DNA of 42,041 bases. Origin: Rothia nasimurium. GTDB lineage: Bacteria; Actinomycetota; Actinomycetes; Actinomycetales; Micrococcaceae. The notes beneath the pieces are model-generated. The model saw only the letters and a list, made by a program, of their open reading frames with translations, searched no databases and was not told the DNA's origin. How positions within the stretch are numbered: position 1 is the stretch's first letter; every line of letters starts with the position of its first letter. Of this stretch, positions 1-5,659 are shown piece after piece. A program made the translations under genes and the position numbers. The stretch spans positions 1 through 42,041 of the forward strand of contig NZ_SPQC01000026.1 of the NCBI RefSeq assembly GCF_004569295.1, given 5' to 3'.

Positions 1-64
1 CTTGTTGGAAGAGGTGGATGAGTTGTTCTCGTTGGTGTTGGGTGAGTGAGCTTCGTGCTCGCAT
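1..64 (-). CDS. Transposase OrfA-like protein, N-terminal fragment
   Basis: The first 21 codons of a reading frame starting ATG at 64 and leaving the window at base 1. The translated start (MRARSSLTQHQREQLIHLF) is basic and helical, as in the helix-turn-helix OrfA of IS3-family elements. A GGGGAG ribosome-binding site lies about 10 bases upstream, inside the hairpin at 71-122. Too short to place in a family with certainty. Confidence 0.45.
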   Translation of the reverse strand, partial: MRARSSLTQHQREQLIHLFQQ

Positions 65-70
65 AGGAGA

Positions 71-122
71 TGCTCCCCATTAGTTGGTGACTGTTTTTTA
101 GTAGTCCAACTTATGGGGAGCA
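71..122. repeat. Inverted repeat just inside the IS end
   Basis: TGCTCCCCAT at 71-80 is matched by ATGGGGAGCA at 113-122, and inner AGTTGG pairs with CCAACT, giving about 16 paired bases around a T-rich loop. The structure covers the ribosome-binding site of the transposase frame. In several IS families such end hairpins block translation from read-through transcripts; that role is inferred here. Confidence 0.55.
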
Positions 123-171
123 GTTCATTTCACCTGCGGGGCTCTTTATTTACCTTGGGTCTTGTAGCCTG

Positions 172-804
172 TTAACTTCTAAAGATCTCCCCTCCCAGGG
201 GTACCTTTTTTGCAACTATTGCGCCATGCGGGCGAGCATCCTGATCAGTTCGATACTCTTGGTAAAGGATTTGGAATCCTGCCTGACTAAGAATCTCAGC
301 CATAAAACTATCAGGCCAGTACCAGGCCGGGGCGACCGCGTGGTTAAAGATTCCTAGAGATTTTCCTCGAAAATACCCAAGCAGGAGGGTACCGTCCTCA
401 GAAAGGGCCGACCAAATACCTTTGAGTTCCTGTAAGAGTTGTTCTGGTGCGCAATGTATGAGGGAGTACCAAGCAAGAACCCCGCGATATTCCTTTCCTG
501 CTTCATCTGCGACTGTTCCCACCTCAAACTGCTCATGAGGGTATTTTTCCGAGGCAATTTTAATAAAAAGGGGAGTGGGGTCAAGGCCCTTCACCTTTAT
601 ACCTTGTGATGCAATAAAATTTGCCCAGTGCCCAGGGCCGCACCCAAGGTCAAGGATAATCCCCGCGACGGAACCGGCCCAAGAGCTAACCAGCTTTCGG
701 TCGGCCTCTTTCGTAGCTTTAATATGCCCTAACACCGTTGCATATTCTTGAGCACGCTCAGAATAAGCAGTGATAGTTTGTATGCGGCCCTCACGAGTTG
801 GCAT
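172..804 (-). CDS. Class I SAM-dependent methyltransferase
   Basis: A 210-residue Rossmann-fold methyltransferase. Motif I is at residues 51-60 (LDLGCGPGHW), followed by an acidic residue in GLDPT that would bind the ribose of SAM, and motif-IV-like AWYSLIH near residue 112. These features support SAM binding but not the substrate; small-molecule methylation is the usual role of this short UbiE/Tam-like form. ATG at 804 gives a full-length domain, with an AGAGG/AGGGA purine stretch upstream. The gene is visibly lower in GC than the chromosome to its right and sits between an IS end and an Abi-like gene, suggesting acquisition. Membership in a defence unit with the Abi gene is possible but not shown. 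Confidence 0.8.
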   Translation of the reverse strand: MPTREGRIQTITAYSERAQEYATVLGHIKATKEADRKLVSSWAGSVAGIILDLGCGPGHWANFIASQGIKVKGLDPTPLFIKIASEKYPHEQFEVGTVADEAGKEYRGVLAWYSLIHCAPEQLLQELKGIWSALSEDGTLLLGYFRGKSLGIFNHAVAPAWYWPDSFMAEILSQAGFQILYQEYRTDQDARPHGAIVAKKVPLGGEIFRS

Positions 805-882
805 CTGGATGATTCCCTAACCTCTCATCTACAGATGAATTCTGTCGAATCCACAAGGACGTATTGTCTGAGATAAGAGATG

Positions 883-1446
883 CTAAAAATAGATAGAAGT
901 CAATAGGCTCTGAACATATGCAAGATCTTCCTCATAACTTCCTTTGACAATTGGCTCATGGTGAGAGAAACGATTGCGGTTGATATAAACAAAGTTGAGA
1001 TGACGCTCAAATTCGACTCTACTGACCTTGGTCGACAGGCAGCTAGCAAACTTTGGCCAGACCGTTGCTTGATAGTACTTCGAGAATAAATACCTCCAAA
1101 AATCAAAGGGTAGTTCTGCGATAACCCGACCGGCATCCAAAGGCCTTGTCCCGCGCCGCGTTGCGCGTTCGACCGCTTTAACCACGCTTTTCTGAGCTTG
1201 GTAGCTCAGCGGTAGGGCAGTGTTCTGAAACCAGTATGTGCCGTACCTGTCATCTTGGCGGAGGGCTCTGTCTACTGCATTTCGCAGTAGGATTTCGAGG
1301 TGGCCGATGTCAACTAAGAGTTCCTTGGTGATATGAGCATTCCAGTGGTAGACATGCTCCGGATTCCTATACATCCTGTACCTGTGAAGTCGAGGCTCGG
1401 AGAACCACACCTCTAACTCTTCGACTGATACCTTCTTGTTTCCCAT
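883..1446 (-). CDS. Abi-like HEPN-domain protein (putative abortive infection)
   Basis: About 187 residues resembling the Abi_2 / AbiD-AbiF family. Near the C-terminus is RNRFSHHEP, which fits the R-x4-H signature of HEPN ribonucleases, and the N-terminal half has the helical VWFSEPRL...LEILLRNAVDRAL pattern of the family. Members are phage abortive-infection proteins or RNA-targeting toxins; here that is inference from family. An upstream ATG at 1458 is in frame, but a TATAAT hexamer (1457-1462) overlaps it, so the ATG at 1446, about 10 bases after this -10 box, is the likelier start on a near-leaderless mRNA. No antitoxin gene is evident. Base composition is lower in GC than the core genes. 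Confidence 0.65.
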   Translation of the reverse strand: MGNKKVSVEELEVWFSEPRLHRYRMYRNPEHVYHWNAHITKELLVDIGHLEILLRNAVDRALRQDDRYGTYWFQNTALPLSYQAQKSVVKAVERATRRGTRPLDAGRVIAELPFDFWRYLFSKYYQATVWPKFASCLSTKVSRVEFERHLNFVYINRNRFSHHEPIVKGSYEEDLAYVQSLLTSIYF

Positions 1447-1474
1447 GGTTCTTAGCATTATAGTTGAGAATGAA

Positions 1475-1514
1475 AACCCCGGAACGATCCCTGCTCTTGC
1501 AGATCGCCGGGGTT
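1475..1514. terminator. Hairpin with T-run on the plus side
   Basis: Arms AACCCCGG (1475-1482) and CCGGGGTT (1507-1514), with inner CGATC/GATCG pairs, are followed on the plus strand by ACTGTTTTT. No plus-strand gene is seen to the left, so it may act in reverse or be a regulatory hairpin just upstream of the Abi-like gene. Confidence 0.4.
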
Positions 1515-1549
1515 ACTGTTTTTCAAGACAGTCTAAGATTCCTCGAAGC

Positions 1550-1594
1550 CCCCGCTTGACTTGGTAAAACAGGTCAAGCGGGGTTCTTTTTTTG
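1550..1594. terminator. Rho-independent terminator-like hairpin
   Basis: Perfect 11-bp arms (1550-1560 and 1573-1583) with a 12-base loop, then TTCTTTTTTT on the plus strand. It lies just beyond the stop of the minus-strand sulfurtransferase gene and would separate it from the accessory genes; the T-run orientation favours stopping plus-strand transcription. Confidence 0.55.
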
Positions 1595-1602
1595 TCTGGA
1601 TT

Positions 1603-2421
1603 CTACGCCTCTACGGGGCGCAGGCCAGCCGGGTCCTCTGCGCCCCACTCGGCCCAGGAGCCGTCGTAGACAGCTAGTTCGGTATAGCCCGATACATAGG
1701 CTGCTAGGGCGTCAATGCAGGCGGTCACGCCAGAGCCGCAGGAGAAAATCAGGGTTTCAGCATCCCCTGCCACCGCATCCACGGCTGCCTTGACCTCCTC
1801 CGGCGCCCGGAAACGCCTCTGCTCATCGAGCAGGGAGGTGAAGGGCAGGCTGACGGAGCCGGGAATATGGCCAGCCCGCAGACCCGGGCGGGGTTCGGGA
1901 GCGGTGCCGGCAAAGCGTTCGGCGCTGCGGGCGTCAATGACGGCGGCGTCCTCCCGCTTGGCAAAGGCCTTGGTGGTGAGCGCGTCAACGAAGAGGCCGC
2001 GGTCTTCTGCCACGAATGAACCGGGAGTAAAAGGCCCCTCGTTGAGGGGGAGCTGGTTGAAACCGGCTGCCTCCCAGGCGGGCAGGCCCCCGTCGAGTAC
2101 CGCAACGTTATCGTGCCCCATGGCCACAAACATGAACCAGCCGCGGGCGGCAGAGAACATGCCCTGGCGGTCGTACACCACGATGGCGGCGTCCTTACTA
2201 ATACCGAGAGCGCGGACCTTAGCTTCAAAGTCCTCGGCGCTCAGCATGGTGTGTACGCCTTCGGGGGCGCTGAACTCGCCGTCGATATCAAAGCGGCAGG
2301 CGCCGGCGAACTCGCCGACGGAGGCGTCCAGAATGACCAGGTTTGGGGCGGCAATATTGGCTGCCAGCCACTGGGCTCCCACGATGGGGAAGCGCAGGTT
2401 AATGGCGGTAGTTTCGGGCAT
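1603..2421 (-). CDS. sseA: 3-mercaptopyruvate / thiosulfate sulfurtransferase
   Basis: A 272-residue protein with two tandem rhodanese domains. The C-terminal active-site loop reads CGSGVTA with catalytic Cys228; CGSGVTA-type loops are typical of 3-mercaptopyruvate sulfurtransferases, whereas classical rhodaneses have CRxGxT/R. Conserved DxR pairs occur in both halves (VVYDRQG; VIDARSAERF), and RAGHIPGS is the standard linker motif. It transfers sulfane sulfur from mercaptopyruvate or thiosulfate to thiol or cyanide acceptors in the cytoplasm. It appears monocistronic, bounded by hairpins at 1550-1594 and 2487-2535. Confidence 0.88.
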   Translation of the reverse strand: MPETTAINLRFPIVGAQWLAANIAAPNLVILDASVGEFAGACRFDIDGEFSAPEGVHTMLSAEDFEAKVRALGISKDAAIVVYDRQGMFSAARGWFMFVAMGHDNVAVLDGGLPAWEAAGFNQLPLNEGPFTPGSFVAEDRGLFVDALTTKAFAKREDAAVIDARSAERFAGTAPEPRPGLRAGHIPGSVSLPFTSLLDEQRRFRAPEEVKAAVDAVAGDAETLIFSCGSGVTACIDALAAYVSGYTELAVYDGSWAEWGAEDPAGLRPVEA

Positions 2422-2486
2422 GATCAGCCTTTCACGGGGGATTGTTACCCTCCCATGCTACTGACTCGGCCGCTGACCGCGAAAGG

Positions 2487-2535
2487 CTGCGCCCCGGCGT
2501 CCTCATGCGGGGAGTAGAAGGACGCCGGGGCGCAG
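2487..2535. terminator. Strong hairpin downstream of the secreted-protein operon
   Basis: A perfect 16-bp inverted repeat (2487-2502 with 2520-2535, CTGCGCCCCGGCGTCC and complement) with a 17-base loop lies about 40 bases after the stop of the minus-strand gene at 2576. It lacks a clean T-run, so it may end transcription weakly or protect the 3' end. Confidence 0.55.
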
Positions 2536-2575
2536 TAAGCCGCGCAACTCAACTGAGGCCTGGGAGCCGGGCGGC

Positions 2576-3148
2576 TTAGAAGATGCCGCTTGCCTTACGG
2601 CCGGTATCGGTCAGGGTGATTTCGCGAGAATCGCGGTTCTGGTCATTACTGGTGGAGGTGTCACCGGCGATACGGCCGACCTGGGTGACGGTGATGTAGT
2701 TGCGCAGGCGGCCCTCTGAAGTGAGGCCGTCACCGAAGTTGAGGTTGGCAACCAGCTGGGTTTCACCGGCCTTGATGGGGTTGGCCAGGGTGACTAGGAA
2801 GCTACGGGTCGAGGTTGCGGCGTCAAAACCCAGGTCGCGGGTGTAGGCGCCGTTGAACCAGCCGGGGGTGATCAGGCGGTCAACGCCGGTGGGGCCCGAT
2901 GCGGTCTTCACGTCGATGCGGAAGGAAACTACGGGGAAGTCGCCGTAGTAGCGCTCAGTGCCTACGTTCTTGAGGCGCAAGGCGACTAGGCCGGCGTAGC
3001 CTTCAGCCTTCCAGGATGAGACGGTGAGGACGGGCTCAAGGTCGTAGGCGGGTGTAGCGGCTCGGGCTGCGGTTGAGGCAAAGGCCAGGGAAACGGTGCC
3101 CAGAGCTAGGGAGGTGATGGCGGTGCGACGGGTGATAGCGGTCTGCAT
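2576..3148 (-). CDS. Exported protein of unknown function
   Basis: 190 residues from ATG 3148, chosen over an in-frame TTG at 3166 because GAGAAGGT lies 8 bases before the ATG. The N-terminus has ITRRTAIT followed by a hydrophobic stretch and ARAATPA, a signal peptide with a possible twin-arginine motif and a cleavage site around residue 30. The mature part is about 160 residues of predicted beta strand, like an Ig-type sandwich, with no cysteine and no recognisable catalytic motif. It follows the gene at 3179-3895 by 30 bases, so the two are probably one transcript. Family not recognised; a surface or secreted partner of the upstream protein is the simplest guess. Confidence 0.7.
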   Translation of the reverse strand: MQTAITRRTAITSLALGTVSLAFASTAARAATPAYDLEPVLTVSSWKAEGYAGLVALRLKNVGTERYYGDFPVVSFRIDVKTASGPTGVDRLITPGWFNGAYTRDLGFDAATSTRSFLVTLANPIKAGETQLVANLNFGDGLTSEGRLRNYITVTQVGRIAGDTSTSNDQNRDSREITLTDTGRKASGIF

Positions 3149-3178
3149 GGTTGTACCTTCTCTCAAAGACGGGGCGGT

Positions 3179-3895
3179 TTAGTAGGAGTCAGCGGGGTTG
3201 CTGTAGAGCTTGACGGTGACCTGGTTCTTGATGGGGACGTTGGCGCGCCAGGCGACGGGGTTGGACCAGGTGCCGTTGAGCATGCAGTACTGCTGGGTGC
3301 CGGTCATGGCGATGGTACGGAAGCCGTAGGTGGCTTCGCCGGTGTAGCCTGCGGGTACTTCGTAGGGGCCGATGGTCTGGCCGACGCTCCAGGAGAGGGA
3401 GTAGGAGGCGTCGCCGCCTACGGTCTTGGCGATGGAGTAGGCGATGCCGGCGTTGATGCTGCCCTTATCGAGGTTCTGGGTGCCGCCCAGGTTGAAGGAG
3501 ACGGTTTCGGTCTTTGACCCGTTGACGCTTATGGTGACGGTCTGGGTCTTGGAGAGGCTCTGGGTGAGGTTGACGGGGGCTGAGGTGCTGTTGGTGGTTG
3601 AGATGGTACCGACGGGGGTGAAGTTGTCGGTGACCTTGTAGACCACGGTGCGGTAGTCTTCCCAGGCGTTGCAGACGGGGCGGGCATTGAGGATGTTGGC
3701 CTTGATGGAGTCGCTCTTGTGGTGGGTCTGAACGATGGGCAGGGTGGCGTTGAGGGCCGGGGTTTCGGGGTAGGTGTTGATGATGGTGCCGTTGCCCGCG
3801 TCGGTGCTTTCGGCGGCGGTGGCGGGTGCGGACGCCATGGAGAAGGCGAGTGCAGCTGCTGAGAGGGTTGCTGCTACTTTGGGTGCGAGCTTCAT
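3179..3895 (-). CDS. Exported Ser/Thr-rich beta protein, aerolysin-like in texture
   Basis: 238 residues with a clear Sec signal peptide (MKLAPK, hydrophobic core, APATAAES cleavage region). The mature chain alternates polar and apolar residues with many Ser, Thr and Asn between residues about 95 and 190 (TISTTNSTSAPVN, QTVTISVNGSKTETVSF, DASYSLSWSVGQT), then has VPAGYTGEATYG. This resembles the insertion-hairpin and strand region of aerolysin/ETX-MTX2 beta-pore-forming proteins, but the match is by eye. Two cysteines (PVCNAW and QYCMLNG) could form a disulfide. AGGAGC 7 bases upstream supports the ATG. First gene of a two-gene operon; a perfect dyad lies 200 bases upstream at 4097-4121. Confidence 0.7.
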   Translation of the reverse strand: MKLAPKVAATLSAAALAFSMASAPATAAESTDAGNGTIINTYPETPALNATLPIVQTHHKSDSIKANILNARPVCNAWEDYRTVVYKVTDNFTPVGTISTTNSTSAPVNLTQSLSKTQTVTISVNGSKTETVSFNLGGTQNLDKGSINAGIAYSIAKTVGGDASYSLSWSVGQTIGPYEVPAGYTGEATYGFRTIAMTGTQQYCMLNGTWSNPVAWRANVPIKNQVTVKLYSNPADSY

Positions 3896-4096
3896 AGTTT
3901 GCTCCTAGGGTGAGGTGGTGTGTGGGTGGGCCGCTGGGGGCTTACGAGTCATTCTAGGAGCGTGTTTTGGCGCACTTATATCGCAGATTGGGACGCCCTT
4001 GCTTGGGATGGGTGCAGGGCCTTGACTTTGGTGGTGGGCGGGTTTATTTAGTGTTTGAAATATTGCTGGTTTTTCTTTAAAAGGGTCGGGCTTGTC

Positions 4097-4121
4097 CCTT
4101 AAAGTTATGACAACTTTAAGG
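4097..4121. promoter_or_regulatory. Perfect inverted repeat, probable operator
   Basis: CCTTAAAGTT and AACTTTAAGG, 10-base perfect arms around ATGAC. A GC-poor perfect dyad in an intergenic region without an adjoining T-run is typical of a dimeric repressor or activator site. It could serve either flanking gene. The regulator is unknown. Confidence 0.55.
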
Positions 4122-4237
4122 TTGTATAGACTTGACGTTTTCGGGGTAAAATTTTGTGGCGCACCTTACTTTCTCTGTTGTTTACCTGTGTTTACGGAGC
4201 GCTCTTTAGCCTATGTTCGCTATGAGCGAATTTAATC

Positions 4238-4246
4238 GGGGGGGGG
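4238..4246 (+). repeat. G9 homopolymer tract
   Basis: Nine consecutive G residues about 100 bases upstream of the asparaginase-like start. Tracts of this length slip during replication and can vary promoter spacing; they are also places where assemblies err. Confidence 0.8.
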
Positions 4247-4342
4247 TAGGAATCCCTGAATCCGCCCACTGAGCCGACCACGGGCGTCCGCCTGCCCTCC
4301 ACTAGACTTAGAAGCAAAACCCCGCAACCCCTCAAGGAAGCC

Positions 4343-4849
4343 ATGCCTATCAATAACGCAGAAACCGTGACCATCCTGACCACCGGCGGGACCTTCGACA
4401 AGGTCTACTCCGTAGCCGGTGAACTGGAAATCGGCAAACCCTCAGTGCCCGAGCTGCTCAGCTACGTGCTCACCGACACCGCTTTTGAGGTGCAAAGCGT
4501 GCTCAAGCTCGACAGCCTCGACATGGCTGATGCCGACCGCGCCGTACTGACCGAGGCTCTCAATGCCGTGCAGAACGACCGCGTCATCATCACCCACGGC
4601 ACCGACACCATGCCCGAAACCGCCCGCTACCTCGAAGCCAACGCCACCCTCGGCAACAAGGTAGTTGTGCTCACCGGTGCCATGCAGCCGGCGTCTATGC
4701 GGAAGTCCGACGCCAGCTTCAACCTGGGCGCAGCCGTCGCCGCCCTCAACCTGCTCGAACCCGGCGTCTACATTTCAATGAGCGGCCGCATCTTCCCCGC
4801 TTCAGCTGTTAAGAAAGACCGGGCCCGCGGCATCTTCGAAATCGCGTAA
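4343..4849 (+). CDS. Asparaginase-like protein, N-terminal domain only
   Basis: 168 residues matching only the N-terminal catalytic domain of type I/II L-asparaginases. Both catalytic threonine motifs are present: TGGTFDK near residue 15 and HGTDTMPETA near residue 90, followed by VVLTGAMQP. Full asparaginases have about 320-350 residues with a C-terminal dimer domain, absent here; short stand-alone versions exist and are annotated as asparaginase domain-containing proteins. Hydrolysis of asparagine or another amide is plausible but not certain. AAGGAAG lies 6 bases upstream of the ATG. It stands alone, divergent from the secreted-protein operon. Confidence 0.8.
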   Translation: MPINNAETVTILTTGGTFDKVYSVAGELEIGKPSVPELLSYVLTDTAFEVQSVLKLDSLDMADADRAVLTEALNAVQNDRVIITHGTDTMPETARYLEANATLGNKVVVLTGAMQPASMRKSDASFNLGAAVAALNLLEPGVYISMSGRIFPASAVKKDRARGIFEIA

Positions 4850-4921
4850 ACCCTGGTGAGCGAGGCTATTGGCCGGTAGGCTTAAAGCAAGCACCGGCCA
4901 CCCACTGACCAGGAGGACCCC

Positions 4922-5659
4922 GTGAGCCAGTACCCCGGCAACGACAACACCATCGGTAACTACCAGCCCCAGCAGCCCCCTGCCTACCCCAACCAGGCCC
5001 AGCCCCCGGCCTATTCGGCAACCCAGCCCGGTTACTACACCGAGCAGGACGCCTACGCTGGCTATGCCCAGGCCTACGGCCAGGGCCTACCCGCCCACAT
5101 GGATGCACCCGAGCGCCCGCAGGCCCTCAAAACCGCCAGCCTCATCATGTACGTGATGATTGGCCTGGGCGTTCTGGGGTCTATTCTGGGCACTATCTTC
5201 TACCAGGAGATTCAGCAGGCAACGAGTAGCAGCATCCTTTCCCTCTTCAGCGGGATGATGACCGAAGAAGACTTCGCAGCAGCAGAGGCTGAGATAACTG
5301 CGAGCGCAGATGCAGGTTTCGCCACTGCCGGCCTCATTATGGGCCTGGTCTTTGGTCTTATCTGGTCTGCCCTGCTCGTCTTCTTCACCATCATGATGAA
5401 CAAGGGCCATAACTGGGCCCGTATCGTGCTGACTGTCGTGGCGAGCTTCCAGATCCTGAACCTGCTCATAGGTGCGCTGACACTGCTTCTGGTCTTCCAC
5501 TGGACCATGCTGGTAGACCTGCTCGCTGGCGTGCTAGCTATCGTCTTTTTGGTCTTCGTCTGGAAGAACCCCGTCTCAACCTACATGCGTCAGATTAAGG
5601 CCTATCAGCAGTGGAAGCTGCAGCAGGCCTACATGGGCGCTGACCGGGGCCAGCGCTAG
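4922..5659 (+). CDS. Membrane protein with Pro/Gln/Tyr-rich cytoplasmic tail
   Basis: 245 residues starting at GTG, with AGGAGG 5 bases upstream. Residues 1-65 are a low-complexity PQPxY-type tail (YQPQQPPAYP), then four hydrophobic segments near residues 70-95, 130-155, 165-190 and 195-215, ending in a basic C-terminus. This resembles many actinobacterial small membrane proteins with disordered N-termini; no enzyme motif is seen. Its stop overlaps the start of the helicase gene by one base (TAGTG), so translation of the two is probably coupled, although a functional link is not obvious. Confidence 0.75.
   Translation: MSQYPGNDNTIGNYQPQQPPAYPNQAQPPAYSATQPGYYTEQDAYAGYAQAYGQGLPAHMDAPERPQALKTASLIMYVMIGLGVLGSILGTIFYQEIQQATSSSILSLFSGMMTEEDFAAAEAEITASADAGFATAGLIMGLVFGLIWSALLVFFTIMMNKGHNWARIVLTVVASFQILNLLIGALTLLLVFHWTMLVDLLAGVLAIVFLVFVWKNPVSTYMRQIKAYQQWKLQQAYMGADRGQR

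Larger units (their letters stand above)
1..122 (-). mobile_element. Partial insertion sequence end, IS3-like
   Basis: Read on the minus strand, a TG-initiated end (TGCTCCCCATAAGTTGGACT, from 122) is followed about 60 bases later by the start of a transposase-like reading frame running off the window edge. The end resembles IS3-family termini, and the reading frame begins like an IS3 OrfA. Only the 5' end of the element is present, so family, length, target duplication and integrity cannot be judged. The outer boundary at 122 is inferred from the TG...CA convention. Confidence 0.55.
3896..4342. other. Divergent intergenic region, AT-rich in its centre
   Basis: 447 bases between the secreted-protein operon (minus) and the asparaginase-like gene (plus), with no convincing coding frame. 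It holds a perfect 25-base dyad (4097-4121), a short hairpin TTCGCT-ATG-AGCGAA (4216-4230), a G9 tract (4238-4246), one copy of GGCGTCCGC (4283-4291) and TAGACT (4303-4308), which could be the -10 box of the asparaginase-like gene. Confidence 0.6.

Noticed and set aside
1715-2464. Long plus-strand frame antisense to the sulfurtransferase gene
   Set aside because: Product is Ala/Pro/Arg/Ser-rich with no family features; the minus-strand frame carries a full rhodanese with catalytic Cys.
2576-3166. TTG start at 3166 for the second exported protein
   Set aside because: The ribosome-binding site lies downstream of it, before ATG 3148.
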